From Tribonema minus (Eukaryota; Sar; Xanthophyceae; Tribonematales; Tribonemataceae), in contig JAFCMP010000547.1 of NCBI GenBank assembly GCA_017506865.1, positions 1,364,001 to 1,428,000 of the forward strand: a stretch of 64,000 nt of DNA. The letters are read 5' to 3'. Positions 1 to 11,090 of the stretch are shown in pieces. The notes under the pieces were generated by a model, which ran no database searches, was not told where the DNA came from, and saw nothing but the letters and a program-made list of their open reading frames with translations. The translations under genes and the position numbers were made by a program. The first letter of the stretch is position 1. Each line of letters begins with the position of its first letter.

Positions 1-40
1 CAGCTGACTCTAAGTCCTGCCCCCAATGGTAACTTTAACT

Positions 41-262
41 TGCAGCTGGTGCTTGGCATCTCTGCCGCTGCCCGCGTCACGCAGCTAACCCTAACCCTGC
101 CCCCAACCGCAACTTGAACTTGCAGCTGGTGCACGGCAGCGTGGCATCTCGGAACTTTCATTCAGCTAACCTCAATCCTGCCCCCAACCGCAACTTGAAC
201 TTGCAGCTGGTGCACGGCGACGAGGGCCGCTCCGTGGCGGGCAACTCGTTCACGCGCATCGC
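41..262 (+). repeat. Acceptor-side echoes of the 445-588 exon
   Basis: Three degenerate copies of the intron end plus exon start (CTTGCAG/CTGGTGCACGG...) begin near 44, 124 and 205. The third matches roughly 60 bases of the true exon. Each is preceded by CTAACC/CCCCCAACCGCAACTT filler. They precede the intact exon that opens at 445. Confidence 0.85.
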
Positions 263-444
263 GTGGACTCATGACTTGCTGTGATACTCATGACTCGCAC
301 GGCCGTCCCAGGACCGCCTCGCTACTTCTTCTGTGGCCGCCGCCGCAATAGTTGCAGCCTGACATTTCCGCACTGCGTACCACCCTTCCGTGCAACGCAG
401 CTAACCCTAACTCCTGCTTGCACGGTCATAACCTCAACTTGCAG

Positions 445-3400
445 CTGGTTCACGGCGACGAGGACCGTTCTGTGGCGGGCAACTCGTTCACGCGCATCAC
501 GTCGCTGCCGTACTCGGGTCTGCTCCAGTTCGGCACGGGATTTCTGCGGCGGCTCACTGCGTCCATATCACCTTCGCCCTTCTTAGAGGTGAATCGGATC
601 TGCAGCAACTGTACACTATGAACCATACCACATCATGCTGAAGGTGTAACTTGTGAACACATTCATATGCTGCAACGGTGTGGCTTGTCAACAACATGTA
701 TATACTTCAATATCGGTTCGGCACGGGCTTGCTGCGGCTTGTCAACACCATGTATATACTTCAATATCAGTTCGGCACGGGCTTGCTGCGGCAGCTGACA
801 GCGTCCATATCGCCTTCGCCAATCCTAGAGGTTTAGCTTTGAAATCCGTGGTGACTGTGTATTATGAATTGCGTTACAACATGCTGAAAGGTGTGACTTG
901 CGGACATTATGCATATACACTTCGAGCTAGTTACTACTTCATGAATGTAGGGCTCATCAGCACTATAGTTTCAAATGTATCTTTTGAGGTAATAGTTGCA
1001 TTATAATGTGGGAGTCGTCATGTGAGCTCCATTGGAGGTTCCTGAGGACTGCTTTGGTCAGACCCTGTGCCATCAGTGTACGGTGACTGCTTCGCGTGCG
1101 CAATGTTACAACAGCGTGCCGCCATCGCCGCTCTCGAGGGCAACTTCAACTTATACAGAACGTGTGCAGGGACGATTTTGGCTTGCAGCATACCACCACC
1201 TCTGCATGGATGCGCACATGCTTTACCTTTTGTTGCTCGCTGTGCCCTCATTATATACATGCCCGTTGCTCGCAGCACGTCACGCTCGTAAACATGCTCG
1301 GGGCGCTCATTGGCGAGACTTGCCAGCATCACCACATACATGCAGATCAAAAGCGAAAAACAATGAAAGTCAGAAACTAAACAAACAGAAAATGAGAGTT
1401 CATAAAATGACACGATGGTTTAACATGAGCTTTCAAGTTATTTGATCTCTATTGCTCACAGTACCCTCAATGCGTACTGCCGTTGCTCGCGGCACATCAC
1501 GCTCGTACACATGCCCGGACGTTCACCGGTGAGGCTCGCCAGCATCACCACATATACGCTGTACAAAAAGAGTATGAAAAGCAGAAATTAAAACGATACG
1601 ACTGTTTAAAATGACATCAGAACTGATTAAATGGCGGAGTTGCAATTTACTTACCTTTGTTGCTCACGGCATAGCCATCGCTCGCAGCACATCACGCTCG
1701 TGGATACGCCCGGCGCGCTCACCGTCGAGGCGCATCAGCACCGCCGCATGAATGCATACATACTTACCCTTCATCGCCACTGTGCCCTCAGTACATATTT
1801 GTAAATGTGCTCAGTATATACGATTTATTGCCCGCAGCACATCACGCTGGTGGACACGCCCGGCGCGCTCACCGGCGAGGCGCACCAGCACCGCCGCAGC
1901 TACTCGTTCCCCGTCGTCGCGCGCTGGTTTGCGGACCGCAGCGACCTCATTGTCCTCATCTTCGACGCGCACAAGGTGCGTCAACTTCATATCTTGAGTA
2001 CTTTAAATCTTATTTAAGTTGATTCGCGGATTGCAGCGACCTCATTGTCCTCATCTTCGACGCGCACAAGGTGCGTCAACTTCACCTTGAGGACTTCAAT
2101 TTACTTCGAAGGTTGCGTCCTCAAGCTTTAACATGCGCAAGGTGCGTCGCCTTCACATCCTGAGTACTTCAATGTTATTTTAGAGTTGGTTCGCGGACCC
2201 TGTTTGAGAGCCGTGCCACAATGCTGTTTAAAAAGTAGCACAGCCTGAGTGCTCGGCGAGGCACCCTCGCCTGCGAATGCGCATGCCCTACCGCTGCGCG
2301 CCATGAAGCGGAGCCGCTGCGCGGCGGCAACGGCAGCGCATGCTGGTTTGTGCAAACGCGCACTGGTGTATGTTACATCATAGAATTATGTTTTGAATAC
2401 ATTGAATTCTCGATTTTCTTCATTCAGCAAAAGATGCATCCAGAAGCGTGCAGGTCTAGTACCTAGAACTTCTTTTTCCCAGAGCGTGCGCACCGTACTC
2501 ATCCTCTCGCGCCTGCCCCCCCCCCCCCCCCCCCCCCCCCCGCGCGCACGCCGGTCTGTGTGCAGCTCGACATCTCAGACGAGCTGCGCGACGTGATGGA
2601 GGGCCTAGTGGAGCACCAGGTATGAGCACAACAATGACTAGGAATGCAATGCAAGTGAAGAAAAACATTTTTTTTCTTTTAAATTGAATTTTTTTTTTTT
2701 GCCATTGGGTTGTGCGACACCGCATCACAGAGCGCTTTACATACCTCTCTACTGTTTACTTTAATTATTTGTTTCAATAATTGCAGCGGGAGCTGGTGTA
2801 CCTTGTTTTGCCTATGTGGCGGTTCACTGCACATTTTTTAGCGGCTGCCAGTCATATGGCGCTCTCGTCCGTCAACTGGGTCTTTGTGTGGTCGCTCTCA
2901 GGACAGAGGGCCTTGTCAAGTGCAATGTCATACTGCAGACACCTGCTTTCATTTCTGACGAAGTACATGCTCCGTGCAGTGTTCATGTACTTCGTGGTGT
3001 GTGCATCCCACTCAACCCTTGCACAGTGACCCTGAGCCTGCCTTCCGGCCTGCTTACTGCAACCCCCTTCCCCCTTCTCTCCCCCACGGTAAGTTTAGCC
3101 CTGCACCCAGCCCTGCACCATCGGCGATCCATCGCCCAACAGTCGCACAGCGCCTGGCCTGCCTTCCGTTCTGACCCTAGGTGCCCCTCCAGCCATTACC
3201 CCAAAATTTTCAAACCTAAAATTCAACCTCAAATCTTAATTCTGCACCCCCACAGGACAAGGTCCGCATTGTCCTCAACAAGGCGGACCAGATAGCGCGC
3301 GCACCTGATGCGCGTGTACGGTGCGCTCATGTGGACTGTATCTTATCGCAATCCAAACTTTAGTTTTTATCCTCAACTCAAAATCACAATCTTCAACTTT

Positions 3401-6400
3401 GCAGGACAAGGTCCGCATCGTCCTCAACAAAGCGGACCAGATAGAGCGCGCGCACCTGATGCGCGTGTACGGCGCGCTCATGTGGACCATGGGGACCATT
3501 TTTCCCAACCCGGAGGTCGTGCGCGTCTACGTGGGCTCCTTCTGGGACAGGCCGCTAAAGGTATGATCACTCGGCTGTGGGATTAAAGTTAGGGCAGGGT
3601 TGGAATTAGGGTCAGGATCAGGGTCAGGCTAGGGTGTAGAATAACCCTATTTTTAACCCTGAGTCAGGTATTCCTACCCCTAAGTCAGGGCTGGGTAGAG
3701 CTAGGGGTGCGTCTGCGTGGGCTCCGTTTGGGACAGACCCCTCAAGGTACTTTCTGGGCTATGAGTCAGATCTTAAGGTTAGGCAAACCCTATCCCCTCA
3801 GGATTAGTCTAACCCTAACTTTAACACTGATATAAGGGCTGGGTAGAGCTAGGCTGCGAGTGTTAGTGGGCTCCTTCTAGGACGGGCCGCTCAAGGTACG
3901 TCCAGCACTGTGAGTCACTTATTTCTTTTTAAGGTAGGGTGTTGAGGTTCGCATGCCCTATACCTAGAGCTGCGGCACGCGCTTGTGTACGGCGCGCTCA
4001 TGTGGACCATGGGGACCATCTTCCCCAACCCCGAAGTCATGCGCGTCTACGTGGGATCCTTCTGGGATAGACCTTTCAAGGTACGTCCAGGGTGAGGAGG
4101 TTAGGGTTTGGGTTCGGATTTGGCTGGGGTTTGGGTAAACCTAACCCGAGTTAAAGCTGGTCTGACCTTGTCAAGGAGGATGCATGTGAGTACGGGACAG
4201 GCCCCCCAAGGTGCGTCCAGGGCTGTGAGTGACCAGGCTTGAGGGAGTGTAGAGAGAGCTGCGGTAGAGCTGGGGTATCCCATCTCTAGAGTATATGGCA
4301 AGGGTTGCAATAGGCCGCTGTTAGTAAGGATGCGTTGTGTACACAGCCTCCTTCTGGGACTGACCCCTCAAGGTACTTTTTGGGCCGTGAGTCAGGTTTT
4401 GGGTTAGGCTAACCTAGCCCTAACTCAAAATATGAGATGGGGCTGGGTGGAGCTAGGGTTCAGGGCGAGGTAGTACAACAGGGACCCCGAGATGCCATTT
4501 GGCGGCGGCGGCGTTTGAGTGGTTGTCGTTGCGACACTTTCAGACTGTCATACGACATGTAGATTCCTTACAGCTAGATGCCAATCATCTGGGCTTTTTC
4601 GCGCCCTGAGCGAGAATTAATAAAAAGTACAACAGCACATTGCGAATCAGGATGTATGGTGTACGTGGAGTCCTTCTGGGACAGGCCGCTCAAGGTACAA
4701 GTTGCTAGGTGTTAGGGTCAAAGTTAGGTTTAGGGTACGGGTCACCTTACCCCTCAGGGGTAGCCCAACACCAACCCTAATCCTGATATAGGGCTGGGAG
4801 CTAGGGTGTGCATCTGCGTGGGGTGCTTTTGAGAGACGCCGCTCAAGGTGCCTCGCGACTGCAAACTCCAGCTTTTAGTAGGGTCAGGGCTAAAACTGCA
4901 TATAGTTGGAGAGCCCTATCGTTAAAGGTTTATGGCAAGGAGAACAACAGGACCTCGCGAATGAGGATATATGAGTGTGTGGGGTCCTTCTCGGGCAGGC
5001 CGCTTGAAGTGCATTTGCGACTGTGGGTGGGGGCTGAGGAGCCCCCACTTAAGGGCCACAGTGGAAAGAGCGTTTGCAGAGGACGATCAGAGTTCACGCC
5101 TAGGGGACTATGAACACACAGAAGCGTCCGCTCCGCTCTCACTCGCGCTCAGACCCCTGATTGCTCTCCCTGGTCGTTCATGTGCCGGCGCAGTACACGG
5201 CGCACACGCGCCTGTTTGAGCGCGGCGGCGCTGCGCGACGACCTCACAGCACTTTCCAAGGAAAGCGGAAAGCGCCACGCTACTGTTGCATGAACCGTCA
5301 GAGTGCTCCGTCGCTTCTCCATGCTTCCACGTCCGCGCTGTTCTGGCGCTCACATACCTTATTGCTTTGCCTGGTCGTTCATGTGTTGGCGCAGTACACA
5401 GCGCATGCGCGCTTATTTGAGCGCGATCAAACGGCTCTTCTCGGCGAGCTCGCGGCGCTCCCCAAGGAGAGCGCCACGCGCAAGATGGATGCCATCATGG
5501 CACGCGTCAAGCGCCTCAAGGCTCACGTATGTGTGCTCGGCCACATCAGGGCGCAGGTACCGACACTTATAAGATTAAGTTCAAAACAACACCTTGTTCA
5601 CCACAGAGCAGTGCACTACTTCCAGGTGCAAATCATGTATGCATGATACCTCTGGCTCATGCAGTGTGACGATTACTCAGGAAAAGGACGAGGAAGTGAT
5701 TCGCATTCACTACTCAGAAAGAGGATTGCAGCTCCGCTACATAACGACTATGCATTCGAGGTGGACGCCATCATGGCATGCGTCAAGCGCCCCAAGGCGC
5801 ACGTGTGCGTGCTGGGCTACGTCCGGGAGCAGGTACGGCGCGCGCCGGCACTTGATAGCACCAATATGTTTGTTACAAAGCAGTATGTGCTACTTTCTAG
5901 CCCAGCTTGTGCTATGCATGATGCATCTAGTAAGTACGGTGTGACGATTGCTCAGAGCATGACAGCATCACGGGGGGCGCATGGGTTGCTGAGCAGGACA
6001 GATTACACTGTCACATTGAAAGGTCCGGCCACTGCAGCAACACTCCGCCTTCGCTGTAAGAAGGCGCAGTATGAATCGAGGCTGTCGCGCAAGGGCTCTT
6101 GTGAGTCCATCTGAACTGATGAGCTTGAAATCTGACGTGCTGTCATCGTTTGGCGACGCAAACAATTGCGTGGATTGTCTATTTATTTATTAAATGTTCT
6201 ATTATTCAAAATTAATTTATTGCCGTCGTCGCAGCGCCCATGGGAGCGCTGCCTTGCCGCAATAGTTCAATCCGTTGTCCTTGTATTAATTCCGCACCCA
6301 TGATGCGCCGTTCTCAAACCGCGCGCGCAGCTTCCGCTGTTTTGGAGGCAGGCGTACAAAGACGAGCTCCTCGAAGATCTGGGGGGCGTCTTTGAGGAGG

Positions 6401-9400
6401 TGAGAGCAAAGATCTGCAGTTGTCGAACGAGCAAAATGCTGAGCAAAATGCTGAGGCAAGTGGGAACCTAGGCTGCGATTTGTGATGGCCACGTTTCACT
6501 TTATACGTTGCATGGTATCATATAAAGTGTTGCATGGTGCCCGTGTTCACCTTTTTGCGGTGCACTTGCGGTGCACTTCAGAGGACTCACATGCGCTGTG
6601 TTGCGGACCTGATTGTGCCGTGTCAGAGTGCACTGCGAGCTGCAGGCACAGTTGAAGTTCAAGCATGAGCTCTGCGTGGAAGTTCGAGCATGAGCTCTGG
6701 AGATGTTTGTTGCCAAAGCTATGAATGCTTCGACTTCCATAAACGTCAAGGCACGCTGCGCCCAGATTGAATCCTTGCTTCTCTCATCCTGCTCCGACCT
6801 CAGCGCCGTACTCTCACCTCATGCTGCAAACTGCAGTTCTAACTTCAACAGGGAATACAGATCTGGGTGCCCGCGTTGTGAGGCTCCTTTTCTTCGGCAA
6901 AGCAGATGATTATTTGCGCCGCACACGAGGCCGAAGAGCGCCCTGCTGATGCTGACAGCGCGTCACGCATGCCTCTCCGACTTGCAGGCCGCTTGTCGCA
7001 CATTTCGCACTGGTGCAGCAGCAGCGCTAGGCTTGCCCCCCCGTCGCTGTGCGCTTTTAGCGAAGTGAAGCTGTTCTTGGGTCGAGCAGCACTCAGAGGA
7101 GTGTACGCTGGCGGCGCAGCAGCGCTCTCCCCGCCGCCTATCGCGCGCGCTACGCACTATCGATACAAGCGCACTCGTGCATTCTGAGGCGCTCGACGAA
7201 CGCGCTACGCCCCGTGGCAGTCGCGAGCGCCACCGAGAAATCAATGATGCTGATCGATTTGTCACCGCAGGTGCAACTGAAGCACGGCCTGCACGACGCC
7301 GACCTGCTTTTGGGGGTCGAGCAGAACACAGAGCATGCGCTGACAGCGCAGCAGCGCTCACCCCACGTCCCGTCGCGACGCGCACTCCGAAAGGGCGGAC
7401 GCGCGCGAGTCGTGGCACTCAGGCATATGCACCACACACTGACACGGTCACCGCAGTATACCCACACACCAATTGATGCCATCCGCTGCTGCCGCAGGTG
7501 CGGCTGAAGCACGGCCTGCACGAAGCCGACCTCCATCCATACAAGCGCACTCACGCGCTCCAAGGCGCTTGGCAACTCTGTTCGCCCCACCACAGTCACG
7601 AGCGCCATCAACAATTCACCGATGCCCATCCATCTGTCACTGCAGGTGCGGCTGAAGCACGGCCTGCACGAAGCCGACCTCCCGGACGTTGCCAAGTTCG
7701 GCGCCGTGCTGCGAGCGCTCGACGTCGCCGATCTCCCTGCGCTGCGGCCGGCGACGCTGCAGCAGCTCGACGACGTTGTCGACGTGGAGTTCCCGCGGGT
7801 GAGCGCTGCCACGTAGCACTGTTCATTGAGCGCTGCTGCGGCACGCGGGGCGCGTTTCGAGCGCTGCTGAACGACCCGCTGAATGGCCTGCTGCGCTGCA
7901 GCAGCCGCGGCCGCTGACCGCTGCTTTGCTGAGCGCTGCTTCAGCCAAGGCCAGGTTGGGCAGCAATCAGGGTGCCTTGAAGCTGCTGCCGCGCCGCTGT
8001 GTGACACCACGTGCCGCCGCCGCCGCTGCCGCCAGAGCAGTACACACCTTATCCCCACACGCACACTGCACTGTCAGCGGCGTTACGTTATTGTGGCAGG
8101 TGATGTGAGAGGCGGGAGGAGGGAGCGCGTCTTCTAAGTTACCCTCTGCTGCATCTCGAAGTTGCGACGCACCGCTGCTGCACGCCGCCACGCCGCCGCC
8201 ATTGCTGCACGCTCTCACCTCAATGCACCCGCACATCAACTCGCGAGCACTTCTCCACCGGCTCAAGCGCATGCATTCCTTTCGCGGCGCTGAGCATTTG
8301 GTGCAGGAGGCGGGCGGCAAGGAGCGCGTCTTGAAGTACTTTCCGTCACATCTATGAAATTGCGATGCACCGCTTTTGCAAGACGCCACGCGCCGCCGCT
8401 GCCGCCAAAACTGCACGCATCCGCAAGCAACCCCCTCTCCGCCGGCCTTAGCGCATTCCCTTCTTGCCCCTGCTTGCGGCACTGCGCAGGTGATGCGGGA
8501 GGCGGGCGGCGAGGAGCGCGTCCTCAAGTACTCTCTGTGCCGCATGTTCAAGTTGTGACGCACCGCTGCTGCTCGCCGCCGCCAATGCTGCGCAATCTCA
8601 CTTCCATGCACGCACACATCAATTCACAGGCGCCTCTCAAGCGCATTCTCCTTGCTCGCGGCGCTATCGCAGGTGATGCAGGAGGCGGGCGGCGTGGAGC
8701 GCGTCTTCAAGTACTCGCTGCTGCATCTTGAAGTTGCCACACCACGCCGCCGCCGCCGCTGCCGTCAAACTTCATGCATCCGCAAGCAATCACCTCTCCG
8801 CCGGCCCAAGCTCATTCATTCAATCAAAGTTCCCGTCTTGCCCCCTGCGTGCGGCGTTGGGCAGGTGATGCAGGAGGCGGGCGGCGAGGAGCGCGTGTTC
8901 AAATACTCGCTGCCCAAGGAGCCGCCGCCGGACGACATCACGCGCGCGCGCGCCGCCGCCGCCGCTGCGCGCTCGCGCGGCCTGCTGCGCGGCGTGCTCG
9001 CCATAACGCGTGCCGCGCGCGTGCTGGCCGGCGGCACCGCCGCCGCCGCCGTCGATGCGGTCCACGCGGGGCGGCAGCAGGCGCGTGACGGCGCTGCTGC
9101 CGCGCCAGCGCCGAGGGTGCGTTCACGTGCACCGTATTGTTTTGTTGCCGTGCTCTCTGTGTGCGGGCGTTTCGCGAGTGCGAGGGGATGGCTGGGTGCT
9201 GTCGCGCAGTCCTCAAGTTTCATTTGAAAGATTTTGTGTCAGCAGCACACAATCGTGCTGCTTTGTGTAGTCTTCAACTTTGCGGTTCGAATAAGATTCT
9301 CTGTCAGCAGTACTCACATATTTTTGGCGATGCGCGCTGGCAGGCGGCACTGCTGCCGCCGCCGTCGATGCAGTTGACGTAGGGCGGCAGCGGGCTGCGA

Positions 9401-10578
9401 CTGCGCTGCTACTGCTGCGGCGGCGCCGAAAATGCCGGAGTAGTAGTAGTGGTTCAATTCAAAACGGCTGGTACGCTTTTGTGCATGTGCAACTTTGCCA
9501 CTGTGCAAGAGAAGGTGTTCAAGTGAAAGTTACATAGTGGTCGATGTGCGCGCCGCAAGCGGTTGCCGTCGATGCCGTCATTACGGAACGGCACTAGGCG
9601 CCGTTGCCAAAGGCTCTGTGACATTCAAAATAATGCTGGTAGGTATGCAGTGGCGACTTGGTAACGTATACTGTATGTGAGCGATTTACCGCTGCAGTCA
9701 ATGCCGTGCACGCGGCGGCAGCAGCAGAGGCGCGACGGTGCCGCTGCCCCTGCGTCGCCGGCGCCAAGGGGTACTGTGACGCATCAGCGCTGGTCCGCTT
9801 TCGTTCATAATCTTGACGCTTGCCAGTGCCTACAAGCTGTCTTCAGGTTCTACTCGATGGGCGTGGTGCTGTCATGCAGTTCACGCCTCTGGCGGTTCAT
9901 ATATTCATTGTGAGCTTTGTCAGCGGCATGCGCTTTTGTGGCGCTGACAAACAGTGCGCGACGTTGACTGTACAACCGGAATTTGCTGGAGCGGCGCACG
10001 CCTTGGCTCTGTTACGGTGTTCTGGCGGCACGCTTGGCTGGCCTGGTGCCCAACAATCTGCTAGTGCCGGCGCCGCCGCCGCCGCGATTCTCACGCACCC
10101 GCCGCCGTCTTGCCGTCACACCAGTCCATCGTCGCTGCGCGCCGCAATCGCCGTCACCATTTCGCATACTTCGAAGTACTGCTTCTCCCGCATCTCACAA
10201 CTGGCGCACTGACGCAAAACGTTCGCTTGCCGCCAGCAGAAGCAGCGGCGCTCCGTCACAACGCTGCTGCTCCTGCTGCCGGCGCTGCTGACCGCGGCGA
10301 TAATCGCGCGCCTCGCGGCAGCGCTCAGCACTGGCGGCGTCGACGGCGGCCGCGCGTCGTTGACCGCCATGATCGCGCAAGGCCGAGGCGGCATGCGCGC
10401 AGCGGGAAGAACGCTGGGGCGCGCGCGCATTTTGCTGCGCCGTAGAGGCGCTGCTGCCGCTGCTGCTGGGGAGGGGGTAGCGGGGGATGAGTTTGCGCTG
10501 GAATTGGAGGATGAAGATGGCGAATTTGAGTCGCCAGGGCGGTTGGAAGAGCGCAGGGGCCTCAATGGTGTGATGTAG
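445..10578 (+). CDS. EHD/RME-1-like dynamin-family ATPase, 5'-partial, 9 exons
   Basis: Exons 445-588, 1838-1975, 2566-2619, 3405-3560, 5395-5556, 6331-6399, 7646-7798, 8865-9116 and 10237-10578 are bounded by AG/GT and all join in phase 0, giving 489 residues plus stop. Family hallmarks in order: LVHGDED, the G3 motif VDTPG, LIFDAHK, LDISDEL, the G4 motif [15 protein letters not shown], then a helical part with [15 protein letters not shown] proteins bind ATP, oligomerise on membranes and drive tubulation or scission in endocytic recycling. The P-loop exon(s) lie left of the window. The C terminus is not an EH domain but an Arg/Ala-rich stretch, a hydrophobic segment and an acidic tail. Exon choice rests on alignment with the remembered EHD pattern and phase closure, since most exon ends also occur as degenerate copies in flanking introns. 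Family assignment is secure; the precise cellular role is inferred. Confidence 0.88.
683..836 (+). repeat. Donor-side echoes of the 445-588 exon
   Basis: Two copies of the exon interior (TTCGGCACGGGCTTGCTGCGG) follow a duplicated ATGTATATACTTCAATATC segment. The second continues to the exon end and a donor-like CTAGAG/GTTTAG. Confidence 0.8.
1262..1752 (+). repeat. Acceptor-side echoes of the 1838-1975 exon (3 copies)
   Basis: GCAGCAC(A/G)TCACGCTCGT... recurs near 1270, 1489 and 1680, about 200 bp apart, before the real exon at 1838. Each copy keeps the AG and the start of the DTPG-encoding exon, then decays. The third is the most similar. Confidence 0.88.
1990..2200 (+). repeat. Donor-side echoes of the 1838-1975 exon
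   Basis: The segment from about 2022 repeats the exon end (GACCTCATTGTCCTCATCTT...CACAAG/GTGCGTC) almost exactly, including the donor. A shorter GCGCAAG/GTGCGTC copy follows near 2135. The surrounding CTTCA-rich intron sequence repeats with them. Confidence 0.85.
2516..2541 (+). repeat. Poly-C run upstream of the 2566 acceptor
   Basis: About 26 consecutive C residues end 24 bases before the exon at 2566. It may act as an extreme polypyrimidine tract. Assembly length of such runs is unreliable. Confidence 0.8.
3251..3345 (+). repeat. Acceptor-side echo of the 3405-3560 exon
   Basis: ACAG/GACAAGGTCCGCATTGTCC through CTCATGTGGAC duplicates the first ~90 bases of the true exon at 3405. A one-base change in register breaks the frame after the ATAGCG position. 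Confidence 0.88.
3700..5020 (+). repeat. Donor-side echo ladder of the 3405-3560 exon (about 8 copies)
   Basis: Copies of GTGGGCTCCTTCTGGGACAG...CTCAAG/GTAC occur near 3715, 3870, 4055, 4195, 4350, 4670, 4830 and 4990. Spacer sequence is TTAGGG/CCCTAA-like. The copy at about 3984-4080 is long, keeps an open frame ([10 protein letters not shown]...GSFWDRPFK) and ends in AAG/GTACG. A LINE tail is inserted between copies at 4482-4625. Confidence 0.9.
4482..4625 (+). mobile_element. 5'-truncated non-LTR retrotransposon 3' end in an EHD intron
   Basis: The segment matches the 3' end of the larger LINE copy at 21-24 kb in the opposite orientation: the end of its ORF (GAGATGCCATTTGGCGGCGG..., then TGA), the 3' UTR with GGGCTTTTTCGCGCCCTGAG, and the tail AATTAATAAAA. 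It is flanked by a 10 bp direct repeat AGTACAACAG at 4472-4481 and 4626-4635, the expected target-site duplication. Confidence 0.9.
5176..5330 (+). repeat. Acceptor-side echo of the 5395-5556 exon
   Basis: TGGTCGTTCATGTG..GCGCAG/TACACGGCGCACACG is repeated before the true exon, which follows the same lead-in at 5370-5395. The copy continues in altered register through the AGCACTTTCCAAGGAAAGC part. Confidence 0.82.
5755..5835 (+). repeat. Donor-side echo of the 5395-5556 exon
   Basis: GGTGGACGCCATCATGGCATGC...GTCCGGGAGCAG/GTACGG duplicates the last ~75 bases of the exon plus its donor, and stays open in frame ([20 protein letters not shown]). Confidence 0.87.
7265..7540 (+). repeat. Acceptor-side echoes of the 7646-7798 exon
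   Basis: Two copies (near 7269 and 7497) of CGCAG/GTGC(A/G)(A/G)CTGAAGCACGG...GACCTC precede the true exon by 377 and 149 bp. Confidence 0.88.
8093..8730 (+). repeat. Acceptor-side echo ladder of the 8865-9116 exon (4 copies)
   Basis: GCAG/GTGATGCAGGAGGCGGGCGG...CGCGTCTTCAAGTACTC is repeated near 8099, 8305, 8489 and 8672, a step of about 190 bp, with the intact exon at 8865. Similarity to the true exon rises toward it. Intervening GCCGCCGC and CTTGCCCCCTGC stretches repeat too. Confidence 0.9.
9330..9790 (+). repeat. Donor-side echoes of the 8865-9116 exon
   Basis: Degenerate copies of the exon end (GGCGGCAC.GCCGCCGCCGTCGATGC...GGCGGCAGC) occur at about 9336-9425, 9555-9600 and 9690-9775. 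Related copies lie downstream of the duplicated exon at 15985-16080. Confidence 0.78.
10237..10578 (+). CDS. EHD-like gene terminal exon: transmembrane segment and acidic tail
   Basis: The acceptor is at CCAG/CAG (10237; 10240 is also possible and also phase 0). The exon encodes a basic start (QKQRRS), a strongly hydrophobic run ([20 protein letters not shown]) predicted as one membrane helix, an Arg-rich Gly segment, an Ala run, and an acidic end with EDEDGEF, stopping at TAG 10576-10578. Canonical animal EHDs end in an EH domain with an EF-hand; none is visible here. A near-identical exon at 16369-16713 keeps all of these features, so the tail has been conserved since the duplication. Confidence 0.75.
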   Translation, partial: QKQRRSVTTLLLLLPALLTAAIIARLAAALSTGGVDGGRASLTAMIAQGRGGMRAAGRTLGRARILLRRRGAAAAAAGEGVAGDEFALELEDEDGEFESPGRLEERRGLNGVM

Positions 10579-11090
10579 TATTGCGGCAAGGAGCGCTGTG
10601 CGCGCGCGGCTCTGAAGACTTCAGGGCGAGGGCGCAGGCCTGCATTCTATATCGTGCGGTAGTGAGTGAATAGGTGCAGAGTTGACGCTGCAGCACGCCA
10701 AGTGCCGCATCCTGTTTGATTTCATAGCACACAATCATACAGCAGGCAGCCAAATGGAGGTGGTGTGCGATTTGCGACGGTTTTATGCGCGCTTGTGATT
10801 TGATACGCGACAGGGCACATTGCTAGGTTAAAATGCATGTAGACAAAGAGCATTTGCACTCCCGTCATTTGGTTTGACGCGACCTTGCTTCAGGTCCATA
10901 CACTTCGACCACCCACCCCTACGCCACTGCGCCTGCTGCTGTTCGGGGTAGGGTTACGTTAGGTAGGGTACGGATCTCGCCGAATCGCTCAGAACTCTGC
11001 CGGGCCGGCGGCTTGGGGACTCTGCCGGGCGCAGGGCGGCGCTGCCAGGGGCAAGGGGCCCCGTTCTGCCAGCGGTGCCAGTGCGTCGGG

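Noticed and set aside
7150..8064. 304-codon open frame on the minus strand
   Set aside because: It lies antisense over EHD exon 7646-7798 and its echoes. Composition reflects GC-rich repeats and there is no family signal.
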